NCBI GenBank assembly: GCA_947259405.1
Contig: CAMYLY010000010.1
Location: forward strand, 42,142-106,141
DNA: 64,000 bases
Direction: 5' to 3'
Source: an uncultured Gemmatimonadales bacterium
GTDB lineage: Bacteria; Gemmatimonadota; Gemmatimonadetes; Gemmatimonadales; GWC2-71-9
Below the pieces are notes generated by a model. It was not told the DNA's origin. It did no database searches and was given only the letters and a program-made list of their open reading frames with translations. Below, piece by piece: positions 8,203-20,346 of the stretch. Made by a program: the position numbers and the translations under genes. Every line of letters starts with the position of its first letter. Positions within the stretch are counted from its first letter, which is position 1.

Positions 8203-9780
8203 GGAAATATGCGAACGCCTCTTCTCGTGTTGATCACAGCGCTGGTGACGTCCGGCGTCACGGTGGCACAGACGGCTGACGTGCTGATCGTGGGCGGACG
8301 TGTGCTCGACGGTGCAGGCAATCCTTGGGTGCAGCACGACGTCGCGATCACCCGGGACCGTATCACCTTCGTGGGTGCGGCGCGGGATGCAGGGATCAGA
8401 GCGCGTGACACGATCGACGCAACAGGTTTGTTGGTCACGCCGGGGTTCTGGGACATGCACTCTCACGCCGCGTTGGACGAGCCGTGGGGAAAGGGCGCCC
8501 GAGCATTCCTCCATCAGGGCATTACGACGGTGGTACTTGGCGTGGACGGAGGCGGCACCAACGAGATCACCCGTGTTTTCGATTCGTTCCGCGAGCACGG
8601 GATCGGCGTCAATGTATTGCTATATGTCGGGCATGGTGCAGCGCGTGGCACCGTCATGGGGAACGCGGCCCGCCCGCCGACTCCTGATGAGATGGCAGCG
8701 CTGAAGGCGTATGTGCGCCAAGGCATGGAGCAGGGGGCGGTGGGCTTGTCGTCGGGGTTGTTCTACACGCCCGGATACTACGCCGACACCGACGAGGTAG
8801 TCGAACTCAATGGCGTGCCGGCGGAATACGGTGGCGTCTACGATACGCACGACCGCGACTTGGGAGCGGCGTATCAAGGGATTGGATACGATGCGTCCGT
8901 CCGGGAAGCTATTGAAATCGGCGAGCGTGCCGGCACGCCGGTCATCTTCAGTCACTTCAACCCTCAGGGACGTCACAACTACGGCCGCGCCCATGTCGGT
9001 GCGGCGCTAATCGACTCGGCGCGCGCACGTGGCGTGAACGTCATGGCTGCGCAGCATGTCTACACTGCGACGCAGAGCAGCCTCAGCGCGTACACCGTTC
9101 CTCGCTGGGCGAGTGTCGGCGGATGGCGGGCGATGCTCGCGCGGTTTCGAGATCCCATGATCGTGCAGCAACTCGATACGGCGACAATGTCGATGCTGGC
9201 GCTCCGCGGTGGGGCCGACAAGATCTTCATTGTCGATGAACGCCCTGACCTGAATGGCAAGACGCTCGCCGGGGTCGCGGCGGAGTGGTCGCTCACTGCG
9301 CCACAGGCTGCGCGGCGCATCCTCGAGCGCGGCAATGCCTCGGTCATGAATCTCGATCTGTACGACATCGAGAACACGCGCCTGCTTGCCACGAAGGAAT
9401 GGATAATGACGTGCACCGACGGCCGCGCCCCTCCACCGGGCGCGGGGAAGGTGCACCCTCGTCCGTACGGTGCCTTCACGCGGAAGCTGCGGCTGTTCGT
9501 GTATGATGAGGGCCTCATCAGCTTGCCGTTTGCGGTGCGTGGTATGACCTCGCTTGGGGCGGAGTTTCTCGGCATCCCCGATCGCGGTCTCATCAAGGAA
9601 GGGTTCGTTGCTGACATTGCCATCTTCGACGAATCCCGGTTGCAGGATCGGGCGACCTACGATAACCCACATCAGTACGCGGAGGGAGCAGTACACGTGA
9701 TCGTGAATGGTCAGTTTGCGATCCGGGATGGCGACGTCACGGGCGTGTTGGCGGGTCGACCAATTCTGCGGGGTGGTTGA
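8200..9780 (+). CDS. N-acyl-D-amino-acid deacylase-like amidohydrolase
   Basis: ADVLIVGGRVLDGAGNPWVQHDVAI, GFWDMHSHAALDE metal site, C-terminal HPRPYGAFTRKL...GRPILRGG typical of D-aminoacylase family. Confidence 0.9.
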   Translation: MGNMRTPLLVLITALVTSGVTVAQTADVLIVGGRVLDGAGNPWVQHDVAITRDRITFVGAARDAGIRARDTIDATGLLVTPGFWDMHSHAALDEPWGKGARAFLHQGITTVVLGVDGGGTNEITRVFDSFREHGIGVNVLLYVGHGAARGTVMGNAARPPTPDEMAALKAYVRQGMEQGAVGLSSGLFYTPGYYADTDEVVELNGVPAEYGGVYDTHDRDLGAAYQGIGYDASVREAIEIGERAGTPVIFSHFNPQGRHNYGRAHVGAALIDSARARGVNVMAAQHVYTATQSSLSAYTVPRWASVGGWRAMLARFRDPMIVQQLDTATMSMLALRGGADKIFIVDERPDLNGKTLAGVAAEWSLTAPQAARRILERGNASVMNLDLYDIENTRLLATKEWIMTCTDGRAPPPGAGKVHPRPYGAFTRKLRLFVYDEGLISLPFAVRGMTSLGAEFLGIPDRGLIKEGFVADIAIFDESRLQDRATYDNPHQYAEGAVHVIVNGQFAIRDGDVTGVLAGRPILRGG

Positions 9781-9963
9781 TCTGCATCGAAACGAGTCAC
9801 CCGACCCACCACAAGCCACTGCGACCTCCGTGATGTGGATCACGAGGCCATTCGTAACTCCAGCCGATTCAACGCTGTAAGTGCAGCCGCGCACCACACC
9901 AGGGCCGGGCGTGCCACTTGCCTTTGGGTACGGGCGACAACACACACGTACCCGGAGGATACG

Positions 9964-10704
9964 ATGAAAACGAAGAAGCTTTCCCCCATCGTCGCGGCTC
10001 TGCTGCTCGCGGCTTGCAGTGACGGGACCAGTCCCGGCAGTACCGTGTCCCTCTCGCTGTCCACGCGCGATGCGTTTACCGCTGCGCCGGCTCAGGCTTT
10101 CGCCGTCGCGGCCGACACGCTCACCAAGGGGTCCAACACGCTCGTGATCGAGAGCGTCGAGATGGTGCTGCGCGAGATCGAACTCGAACGCGTTGACGTG
10201 CCCAGCTGCGACGTCGCCCCGGAGCCGGATGGCTGCGAGAAGTTCGAGACCGGTCCGGTGCTGTTCCAACTTCCGCTGAACGGTGCGACGCAGCAGGTGC
10301 TGACGATCGAGCCGGCACCTGGAACCTACGATCGCGTGGAGTTCGACATTCACAAGGTGAGTGGCGATCCAGAGGACGCGACTTTCCGCGCTGAGCATCC
10401 TGATCTCGTTGAAGTCAGCATTCGTGTACAGGGTTCCTTCGATGGCACGCCGTTCACGTTTACGACCGACCTAATGGACAAGCAGGAATACCAACTGGTC
10501 CCAGCGGTCGAGGTGATCGATGGTGCTTCGACCAACGTGACGCTCTACTTGGATATCGGAAGCTGGTTCGGCGACGGCGCAGGTGGGCTCGTCGACCCGA
10601 CGTCGGCCAATAAGGGCGGTGCCAATGAGAACATGGTCAAAGACAACATCCGTGACTCGATCGACGCGTTCCAAGATATGGATCGTGACGGGCGCCCTGA
10701 GTGA
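9964..10704 (+). CDS. DUF4382-like lipoprotein
   Basis: Lipobox AALLLAACSD; ESVEMVLREIELERV and PGTYDRVEFDIHKV pattern of DUF4382. Confidence 0.6.
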   Translation: MKTKKLSPIVAALLLAACSDGTSPGSTVSLSLSTRDAFTAAPAQAFAVAADTLTKGSNTLVIESVEMVLREIELERVDVPSCDVAPEPDGCEKFETGPVLFQLPLNGATQQVLTIEPAPGTYDRVEFDIHKVSGDPEDATFRAEHPDLVEVSIRVQGSFDGTPFTFTTDLMDKQEYQLVPAVEVIDGASTNVTLYLDIGSWFGDGAGGLVDPTSANKGGANENMVKDNIRDSIDAFQDMDRDGRPE

Positions 10705-10729
10705 CTCACGAAGCACGTCCGAAACGGAG

Positions 10730-10760
10730 AACGGCGGCTCCACATGGAGCCGCCGTTTTC
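10730..10760 (+). terminator. Rho-independent terminator
   Basis: AACGGCGGCTCC-ACAT-GGAGCCGCCGTT perfect 12-bp stem followed by TT. Confidence 0.8.
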
Positions 10761-10843
10761 GTATGCGCCATCCTGCGCGAGTGGTACACGTGCGATGCCG
10801 GCCGAGATTGACGACAGGTGACCGGCGCGTCTCGGCGTTCCTC

Positions 10844-12358
<1,515 letters not shown>

Positions 12359-12546
12359 GGAACCTCCTGATCTGGGGTGACGCACTCCGGGCTGGGGCCC
12401 GATCGACGCAACTTGAATGAGAGCACTGCAACCATGAAGATTGTACCAGCCAAATCATGAAAATGTGTGTGGAGTCGGAGCATCTCGATGCTCCTCCGAG
12501 TAGGATTCTCGAAACTCAACGACGACTCAACGCGAGAACCGCGAAT

Positions 12547-13917
12547 ATGATGAAGACCATGCGAAGCCATTCCCGGGCAACCGTGTCCCTGTTCGTGATT
12601 GGGGTGCTCTTCCCCGTCGATGCCATGGCCCAGTCCATCTCCGTGGCACCGCCCGTCGCTGAGCTGCCGGGCATGGGCCGTGCAATCGAGATCGATGCCA
12701 CGCGAGCGAGGCGCCAGGCCCTGACGGAGCGGACAGGTCAGGGCATCATCGCCATTCCGGCCGCGACCTCTCGCGACCTCGAAAGCGAGGTCCTCCAGGA
12801 CAATGATTTCCGCCAGGACGATTATTTCTTCTATTTGACGGGCCTCGAATCGCCGGACGCCTGGTTGGTAATGGCTGTGCATCCTTCCGGTACGGTGGAA
12901 CTGCATCTCTTTCTTCCAGAGCGGAATCCACAGATGGAACAGTGGACTGGGAGAAAGCTCGGCCCCGGACCCGACGCCATCCGTCTGACTGGGATCCCGA
13001 ACGTGCACCCCCTGGACTCACTCGACCGAGCGCTGTTCGCGCTGCAACGGACGGTACCCGGTCCGCTGTTCACGCCACTCTACGCCGGTACGGCCGAGAA
13101 CGAACGCATCGACCGGTGGCTGCAGGCAGGGGTCGGCGTCGACGTGCGCAGTGTCGTGCCGGTGTTGGACAGCATGCGGCTCGTGAAAGACGATGCCGAG
13201 ATGGTGCGGCAGCGCCGTGCCATCGACATCACGGTGGAGGCGCAGCGAGCTGCGATGCAGGCCATCGAGCCGGGAATGTTCGAGTACCAAATCGAAGCAA
13301 TCATCGAGTACACGTTCCGATCGATGGGCGCCGATCGGGTGGGCTTCCCGTCCATCATCGGAAGTGGTCCCAACAGTACCACGCTCCACTACGACACGAA
13401 TCGACGCCAAACCCAACCCGGCGACCTCGTGGTCATGGATATCGGCGCGGAGTATGGCCAGTACTCGGCCGACGTGACACGCACCGTTCCCGTCGAGGGC
13501 CGCTTCACGGACCGCCAAAAGGCGATCTATCGCCTAGTGTTGGGGGCGCAGCAAGCGGCCATCGATGCCACGCGCCCGGGCATCACGATCGGGGAGTTGA
13601 CGCGGATCGCCCGGGCGTACCTTGAGCGCAACAGTGGTGATCTCTGTGGCGCGTCAACCTGTAATCGATATTTCATTCACGGCCTGTCGCACTGGCTGGG
13701 TATGCGCGTACACGACGTCGGTGACTACTCGACGCCGCTGGCTGCAGGCATGGTCTTGACGATCGAACCGGGGATCTACATCGAGGCCGAGCAGCTCGGC
13801 ATCCGCATCGAGGACGACATCCTCGTGACGGACAATGGCGCGGAGATCCTCTCGGCTGGCGCGCCGCGCTCGGTCGAGGAAATCGAAGCGCTCATGGCTG
13901 GAAGGCTGGTGCCGTAG
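12547..13917 (+). CDS. M24 aminopeptidase P (Xaa-Pro aminopeptidase), exported
   Basis: DIGAEYGQYSADVTRTVPVEGRFT, HGLSHWLGMRVHDVG, LTIEPGIYIE, IRIEDDILVT. Confidence 0.92.
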   Translation: MMKTMRSHSRATVSLFVIGVLFPVDAMAQSISVAPPVAELPGMGRAIEIDATRARRQALTERTGQGIIAIPAATSRDLESEVLQDNDFRQDDYFFYLTGLESPDAWLVMAVHPSGTVELHLFLPERNPQMEQWTGRKLGPGPDAIRLTGIPNVHPLDSLDRALFALQRTVPGPLFTPLYAGTAENERIDRWLQAGVGVDVRSVVPVLDSMRLVKDDAEMVRQRRAIDITVEAQRAAMQAIEPGMFEYQIEAIIEYTFRSMGADRVGFPSIIGSGPNSTTLHYDTNRRQTQPGDLVVMDIGAEYGQYSADVTRTVPVEGRFTDRQKAIYRLVLGAQQAAIDATRPGITIGELTRIARAYLERNSGDLCGASTCNRYFIHGLSHWLGMRVHDVGDYSTPLAAGMVLTIEPGIYIEAEQLGIRIEDDILVTDNGAEILSAGAPRSVEEIEALMAGRLVP

Positions 13918-13961
13918 GGAGCGGGGATAGCTGGGAGAAAAGGGGCAGTGGGGAGACTAGG

Positions 13962-13992
13962 GCCGGGGCCCACCTGAAAGGTGAGCCCCGGC
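13962..13992. terminator. Terminator hairpin between convergent genes
   Basis: GCCGGGGCCCACCT-GAA-AGGTGAGCCCCGGC, one mismatch. Confidence 0.7.
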
Positions 13993-13999
13993 GTTCCGC

Positions 14000-16900
14000 T
14001 TACGGACGCCACACCCAGCGGTCGTCCACTTCCGGGTGTTCCCACCAGAAGGGCGCGCGCTCGCGCGGGTGGTTGCCGACTTCGCTCATGGTGGTCGCGT
14101 CGAAGATGCGTCCGTTGATCATGACGTGGCTGATGTCATCTGAGCGATAGATATCGGTGAGCGGGTTTCCGTCGATCACGACAAGGTCCGCGAGCTTGCC
14201 AGCCTCGAGCGATCCGAGGTGGTCATCGAGCCCGAGGTATTGGGCGCCGTGCAGCGTGGCGGACCGCAGCGCTTCGTGGGGCGTCATTCCCCCCTGAACG
14301 AACATCCAGAGTTCCCAATGGGCGGCGAGTCCCTGCATCTGTCCGTGCGCGCCAATCTGGACCATCCCACCGGCATCGACGAGCTTCTTCGCCTGCTTGG
14401 CGACCTCGATGTAGAAGTAATCGTCTTCCGAGGTCATCTGTCGGCGCCGTGACCGCGGATCGATACTCTGTCGTGGGACGAACGTGAGGAGTCGGTCGTT
14501 TTCCCACACGTCGTCGTGCTGGTACCACCAGTACTCTCCTGAGAGGCCCCCGTAGCTCACGACCAGCGTCGGGGTATACCCGACACGCGTCTCGCGCCAC
14601 ACGCCCATGACATCCCCGTGCAGTGGAGCGATGGGGACGTTGTGCTCGATGCCGGTGTGACCGTCGAGGATCATCGTCATGTTGTGGTAGAACGTGGATC
14701 CTCCCTCCGGTACGACCAGCATTTCCAGCTCGCGAGCAGCCTGCAACACTTGCTGTCGTTGTTCGCGCCGTGGCTGATTGTAGCTCTTGACGGAGAAAGC
14801 GCCGACCGCCTTGAGACGACGGAGATGCGACCGCGCATCGTCGAGGCTATTGATGTTGGCGCGAAAGTCGCCGTCGGCCCCGTACAGGATCGTCCCCGTG
14901 GAGAACACCCGAGGGCCGACCACTGCTCCAGCACGCTGTCGTTCGGCTTGACCAAATACGAACCCCGTGTTGGCTGACGGGTCGTGATTAGTCGTGACGC
15001 CGAACGCCAAGTTGGCGTAGTACGCCCAATCCTGTTGCGGTGCCGGCCCGCTGAAGAAGTGCACGCCGTGGGCGTGCGCGTCGATAAGACCGGGAATGAT
15101 GGTGGATCCGGTGACGTCGATGACGTGCGCGTCGCTTGGCACCGCTACACTCCCGGTCGTGCCCACGCTTTCGATCCGGTTTCGATTGACGACAATCGTT
15201 CCCTGCTCGATGACTTCATCGCCGTTCATGGTCACAAGGCGCGCGCCGACGAGTGCCACCCGTCCGGCGGGCACGTGGCTCTCTACCTCGAGCCCCACGC
15301 GCACGCCGACTGTGTCGGGATCGGGGAGATCGTCGTCCGCTCCAGGCACGAATGCAAATGCCTCGGTGAGGTCGCGCGCGAAGTACTCCGGACCAATAAC
15401 CCAGTGCAGCTGGCGGCTGTCCCCCGACCAATGGAGGTCGGTGCCCGCATCGCGCGTCACTCGTCGCACCGGCACGGCCTTGGTGTCCTTGTTGAGGTCG
15501 AACGCCTGTCCAGTTTGGGGAAATGGTGCGATGTAGGCATTGAAAAGTTCGGTGAAGGCCACCCACTCGCCGTCTGGACTGGGGACCACTGCGTTGGCGT
15601 ACTTCATGGTGAAGTGAGTGCGTTCGTCCGATCCATCCAGTTCGATGCTACGGTATTGCTTGTCGAGTCCGCCCCCGGTCTGGAAGTAGAGCCGTTCGCC
15701 GGTGTGATCAAACCGCGGGTCAGATCCGCGGTTGACCACGAGCTGTGGTTCGCCGCCCGAGACACTGACCACGTACAGCCCAGTCTCGAGGCCGTGCACG
15801 AACCCTAGTAGGACGTTCCCGCCAGAGCGCTGGTAGGTGATCATTGCGTCGTCAGGCGAGAATCGCGGAGTGCGATAGTATCCGGGCCGAGTCGTGATTC
15901 TGCTCGCCGCGCCACCGGACAGGGGTACCGTCCAGATGATGGACAACTCGTCGTCCGCCCAAGTGGTGTACGCGATCGTCGTGCCGTCCGGGCTGAACGA
16001 AGGTTCTTGTTCGAACCGCGCCTCGTCACTCGTAACGCGCTCCGGTTGTCCGCTCGGCAGTCGTTTCTTCCAAAGCTTTCCGACGGCTTCGAACACGAGC
16101 CACTGACCGGTGGGCGACGTCACCGCACCGCGGATCATCTTGGCCTCGAATCTCGCCGGTGCTGGGTCGGTGGCGAATCGCACCGCCTCGGTGACACGCT
16201 GTTCCACCTCGGCCTCGAACGGAATGGGCGAGGTCTCGCGCGTATCTGTCGCGATGCGCCAGATCCTGCCTTGCGCCCAGAACACGATCGAACGGGAATC
16301 CGGCGTCCACGCAAAGTTCGGATACGGGCCGAAGATGGCCCACGCTTCCTGCTGGTCGTGGCTCATGCCATCGAAGAGCGGACGCTGCGCACCGGTTTCG
16401 CGATCGTAGAGATAGAGTACGCTCTCGGTGCGCACCCGCCGCACGAAGGCAATGTGGCGACCGTCAGGCGAGACGCGCGGTCGCACGGAGCCACCGGCGC
16501 CCGTGATGAGATTGCGTAGCTCGCCTGTTTCGCGATCGAAGCGGCGGATCACGTAGATCTGACCGTTCGGGTCTTTGTTGTACTGGAAGGTCGACCCCCC
16601 GCTCATGTCCTCACTGAAGAACACGTAGCGCCCGTCCGGTGATACATCGGGTTCACCGGCGTCCTGTTGATCGTTCTTTCGCTTGGTGAGCTGGAGCCCG
16701 GCGCCCCCGCTCACGTGGAACATCCACATCTCTCCTGCTCCCAGAGAGCGCGTCGAGGTGAAATGTTTCCGCGCAATCAGGTACTGGCCGTCTGGCGTCC
16801 ATGCGGCGTTGTTCAGGAGGCGGAAGTTCTCGTCGGAGACCTGACGTGGATCTTCACCATCTGCGTCCATCACCCAGATGTTGTCACCGCCACCACGGTC

Positions 16901-17239
16901 GCTGGTGAAGCTGATTTGCGTACCATCCGGGCTGAACCGTGGTTGAACGTCGTACGCCGGCCCATTCGTGATACGCCTCGCGGATCCGCCGGCGATGGGC
17001 ATGATGTAGAGGTCGCCCATCAAGTCGAACACGATTTGCCGCCCATCGGGGCTCACGTCGAGATTCATCCACGTGCCCTCGCTTGTGGTGAATCGAACCG
17101 TTTCGGTGGGGCCGTGCTCGGCGGTCACGTCCCACTTCGTGCTGGTCGTGTCCTGCGCCACGAGTGTCGAGGGGGCGGGCACGAAGGCGACGAGTGCGAG
17201 GCCGATGACGACGCGTTTCGCGATGAGTTGATCAGACAT
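14000..17239 (-). CDS. TolB-like beta-propeller plus amidohydrolase, exported
   Basis: Repeated FSPDGTxI/SPDGRxI blades then HVIDVTGSTIIPGLIDAHAHGVHFFSG metal site and LGSLEAGKLADLVVIDGNPL. Confidence 0.92.
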   Translation of the reverse strand: MSDQLIAKRVVIGLALVAFVPAPSTLVAQDTTSTKWDVTAEHGPTETVRFTTSEGTWMNLDVSPDGRQIVFDLMGDLYIMPIAGGSARRITNGPAYDVQPRFSPDGTQISFTSDRGGGDNIWVMDADGEDPRQVSDENFRLLNNAAWTPDGQYLIARKHFTSTRSLGAGEMWMFHVSGGAGLQLTKRKNDQQDAGEPDVSPDGRYVFFSEDMSGGSTFQYNKDPNGQIYVIRRFDRETGELRNLITGAGGSVRPRVSPDGRHIAFVRRVRTESVLYLYDRETGAQRPLFDGMSHDQQEAWAIFGPYPNFAWTPDSRSIVFWAQGRIWRIATDTRETSPIPFEAEVEQRVTEAVRFATDPAPARFEAKMIRGAVTSPTGQWLVFEAVGKLWKKRLPSGQPERVTSDEARFEQEPSFSPDGTTIAYTTWADDELSIIWTVPLSGGAASRITTRPGYYRTPRFSPDDAMITYQRSGGNVLLGFVHGLETGLYVVSVSGGEPQLVVNRGSDPRFDHTGERLYFQTGGGLDKQYRSIELDGSDERTHFTMKYANAVVPSPDGEWVAFTELFNAYIAPFPQTGQAFDLNKDTKAVPVRRVTRDAGTDLHWSGDSRQLHWVIGPEYFARDLTEAFAFVPGADDDLPDPDTVGVRVGLEVESHVPAGRVALVGARLVTMNGDEVIEQGTIVVNRNRIESVGTTGSVAVPSDAHVIDVTGSTIIPGLIDAHAHGVHFFSGPAPQQDWAYYANLAFGVTTNHDPSANTGFVFGQAERQRAGAVVGPRVFSTGTILYGADGDFRANINSLDDARSHLRRLKAVGAFSVKSYNQPRREQRQQVLQAARELEMLVVPEGGSTFYHNMTMILDGHTGIEHNVPIAPLHGDVMGVWRETRVGYTPTLVVSYGGLSGEYWWYQHDDVWENDRLLTFVPRQSIDPRSRRRQMTSEDDYFYIEVAKQAKKLVDAGGMVQIGAHGQMQGLAAHWELWMFVQGGMTPHEALRSATLHGAQYLGLDDHLGSLEAGKLADLVVIDGNPLTDIYRSDDISHVMINGRIFDATTMSEVGNHPRERAPFWWEHPEVDDRWVWRP

Positions 17240-17398
17240 CGGGTAGCTCCGCGAGGGGGTGAGGAACGATGAGGAGAAGCTACACGGGACGGCGCGAACG
17301 ACAACGGCATGCGTGACACAGGGGGCCTCCCGTTCCATCTCAGTGCGCAATGAGCGAGATTATCGTCGGATCCACGACCTACGTATGAGAGCACGATC

Positions 17399-19375
17399 AT
17401 GAGACATGCACTCTTTGCCACGCTACTGCTGCTGCTAATGGCCACTTCTGCGCTTGGCCAAGAGCAGCAGGATATCCGCCGCGGGGAATCCGTGTCGGGC
17501 ACGCTCGCCTCCGATTCCGAACATCGGTACGTGATTGAGCTGAACGAAAATACGTTTGTATTCGGGGAGGTGAACCAGCTGACCGTCGATGTGGTCGTCA
17601 GGGTTCTCGACCCCGAGGGGGAGCAGGTGCGTCAGTTTGATTCGCCGGCGCGCGGTCCCGAAATCTTCTCCTTCGACACGGATGCGGCAGGCCAGTACGT
17701 CATCGAGGTCACGCCGTTCGAGGAGGCGGAGGGCGACTACGTGATCCGCGTCATACGCACGGAACGCGTCGCGACCAATCCCGAGAAACGTGTCGACCAG
17801 CTGTTGATGGGATTCACAGGTACTGACACGCCGGGCGCCGTGGTTGGGGTGGTGGAAGACGGGAGGCTGCGTTTCACGCGGGCCTACGGAATGGCCAATC
17901 TCTCACACGGGATCGAGTTCGATGTCGGGACGATTTCTAACATCGGATCCGTGACCAAACAATTCACGGCCATGGGGTTGCTGCTCCTCCAATCGCAGGG
18001 CAAGCTCTCATTAGAAGATGACATCCGGACCTATATCCCGGAGCTGCCGGACTTCGGTGCGACCATCACGCTGAAGAACCTGCTCAATCACACCGGTGGC
18101 TATCGTGAGATCTACAACTTGTTGCCGATGACCGGCCATGACGGCGAGGATTCCTTTTCCCGGGACAAGGTGATCGAGATCGTGCAGCGGCAGCCGGATC
18201 TGCAGGCGCAGCCGAACACAGAATTCAACTACAACAACACGGGATACATCCTGCTCGCGACTACCATCGAGCGGGTAACGGACATGACGTTCCCCGAATA
18301 CATGAAGGCGAAGGTCTTTACTCCATTGGGCATGACGAACACGCGGGTCAAGGCGTTCCAGGGCGAAGTGATTCCGGGTAGTGCGCAGGGGTACGTGCAG
18401 GCGCAGCGTGGGGGGTATCGGTCAGTGCGTGATCTGGCCGCCTCCTACGGAGCCGGTGGCATCTACACGACCGTGGCAGACCTTGCCAAGTGGATGCTCA
18501 ACTATCGTGACCACCGACTTGGTGGCGCCGAGGCCATCGAAGCGATTACCACGAATACCTTTCTCGGGAGCGGTGACTCGACGGGGTATGGACTCGGCCT
18601 GGGTCTTGGGACCTTCCGCGGCAGAGTGCGCTACGCGCACACCGGTGGAGATGTCGCCCACCGTGCGTACTTCGGGTACTACCCGGAGCTCGAGAGTGGC
18701 GTGATTGTCCTCAGCAACAACGGTTCGTTCAATCTTGGTGTCGGGACACAGATCGCGTTGGCGTTCTTCGAAGATGGTTTCGAGCCGGAAGAAGAAGCAG
18801 CAGACACGGCCTCCTCGGATACCGAAGGCATGTCTGAGGAGCGGATGGAAGCCATCGCCGGCGACTGGCGCATTGTTGCTCCCACGGCCAGTCTGGACAT
18901 CGTGTACACCGTGGAGGATGGGGAACTCCATGCGCAAGCGACGAACCAGCCCAAGTTCAGATTGACGGCTACGTCGGATTCCACGGTACGCTTCGAAGGG
19001 GTGGAGGCGTCGGTGACGTTCCACTTCAAGGCCGACGCGACGGTCGACAGCGCGACCCATCACCAGGGCCCGTCCGTGCCGATGATCCGAATCGATAAGG
19101 TCGAGCTGGAAGTGGAGCAACTGGCCGAATTTGCCGGCCGGTATTACTCCGAGGAACTGGAGACGGCGATCGAGGTGGCGTTCGAAGGCGACTCCCTCGT
19201 GGCGTACAACCGCCGCATGGACCCGTTCACGCTTTCACATCGAGACGGACTGGAATTCTCGGGTGGTGGGTTTCCGTTCACCACGATCGAATTCGCGCGC
19301 TCCGGGAACGGCCGGATCACGGGCTTCATGGCGTCGAATGGTCGAACGAGGGACGTGTGGTTCAGAAGGCAGTAG
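17399..19375 (+). CDS. Serine hydrolase (beta-lactamase class C fold) with N-terminal PPC-like domain
   Basis: Signal peptide; ESVSGTLASDSEHRYVIEL...ADGYVIRV-like PPC; SVTKQFTAMGLLLLQ (SxxK) and FNYNNTGYILLATTIE (YxN). Confidence 0.88.
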   Translation: MRHALFATLLLLLMATSALGQEQQDIRRGESVSGTLASDSEHRYVIELNENTFVFGEVNQLTVDVVVRVLDPEGEQVRQFDSPARGPEIFSFDTDAAGQYVIEVTPFEEAEGDYVIRVIRTERVATNPEKRVDQLLMGFTGTDTPGAVVGVVEDGRLRFTRAYGMANLSHGIEFDVGTISNIGSVTKQFTAMGLLLLQSQGKLSLEDDIRTYIPELPDFGATITLKNLLNHTGGYREIYNLLPMTGHDGEDSFSRDKVIEIVQRQPDLQAQPNTEFNYNNTGYILLATTIERVTDMTFPEYMKAKVFTPLGMTNTRVKAFQGEVIPGSAQGYVQAQRGGYRSVRDLAASYGAGGIYTTVADLAKWMLNYRDHRLGGAEAIEAITTNTFLGSGDSTGYGLGLGLGTFRGRVRYAHTGGDVAHRAYFGYYPELESGVIVLSNNGSFNLGVGTQIALAFFEDGFEPEEEAADTASSDTEGMSEERMEAIAGDWRIVAPTASLDIVYTVEDGELHAQATNQPKFRLTATSDSTVRFEGVEASVTFHFKADATVDSATHHQGPSVPMIRIDKVELEVEQLAEFAGRYYSEELETAIEVAFEGDSLVAYNRRMDPFTLSHRDGLEFSGGGFPFTTIEFARSGNGRITGFMASNGRTRDVWFRRQ

Positions 19376-19487
19376 GGCAGAGTCGTAGAGCGGTAAGGAG
19401 TAGCCTTGAGCCACAGACGCCGAGCCGCGACCTCACGAGAGGATCTAGGTCTCGCGCATCGTGACAGAGTTCCGCATCTTGTGGCCC

Positions 19488-20339
19488 ATGTCGAACATAT
19501 CATTCGCGTTACGCGCCTTCGGAGTTGGCGTAGGTATCGGCCTAAACGCCTGTGCCACCAGCCCACCATTTGTGATCACCCCACCACCCGGCTGGGAACT
19601 CGCGTGGTCGGATGAGTTCAACGATCGCGAACTCGACCAAGACAGTTGGACTCCGGTGGTCATGCCGGATCCATTCAACGAGGAGCTCCAGTACTACACG
19701 AATCGAGTCGACGAAGTAGTAGGCGCGAACGCGTGGCTCGAGAACGGCGCGCTGGTGATCGAGGCCCGTCGCGAAGACTACGAGCATCGGCAATACACGT
19801 CCGCGCGCCTTAATACGAAAGGCAAGCGCGAGTTTCGTTATGGACGCTTCGAAGCGCGGATCAAACAGCCGGGCGAAGTCGGGATGTGGCCTGCCTTCTG
19901 GCTGCTCGGCGGTAACATCGACGACGTCGGATGGCCACGCAACGGTGAGATCGACATCATGGAAGGGAAGGGCCGACTGCCCACGTGGACGTCCGGTGCG
20001 ATCCATGGAGGGCCGGATCCCGCGAACAACCGCGTCACCGCCGCCGATTACACGTTGGACGCCGGGAGTTTTCACGACGAATGGCATGTGTTCGCGATCG
20101 AATGGTCACCAGAGGGCATTCACTGGTACGTGGACAATGTGTTGTTCCAGGCAATCGAGAAACCAGCCGGCGGAGACCCCGCCTATTGGCCGTTCGACAA
20201 CGGACAATCGTTCTTCATCATCCTGAACCTTGCGGTGGGTGGGTGGTTCGACAATCCACATCGCCCGCCCGAGGGGCTGACGCCGCAACGGCTCTTCGTA
20301 GATTACGTGCGAGTGTATCGCAGGGCGGTTCGGCAGTAG
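19488..20339 (+). CDS. Glycoside hydrolase family 16 (laminarinase-like)
   Basis: WSDEFN...NGEIDIMEGKG catalytic ExDxxE, HDEWHVFAIEWSPEGIHWYVDN. Confidence 0.92.
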   Translation: MSNISFALRAFGVGVGIGLNACATSPPFVITPPPGWELAWSDEFNDRELDQDSWTPVVMPDPFNEELQYYTNRVDEVVGANAWLENGALVIEARREDYEHRQYTSARLNTKGKREFRYGRFEARIKQPGEVGMWPAFWLLGGNIDDVGWPRNGEIDIMEGKGRLPTWTSGAIHGGPDPANNRVTAADYTLDAGSFHDEWHVFAIEWSPEGIHWYVDNVLFQAIEKPAGGDPAYWPFDNGQSFFIILNLAVGGWFDNPHRPPEGLTPQRLFVDYVRVYRRAVRQ

Positions 20340-20346
20340 GACCGCC

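Noticed and set aside
9007-10398. 463-aa minus-strand ORF
   Set aside because: Antisense shadow of the deacylase-like and DUF4382-like genes; composition biased (R/H/G) and no motifs.
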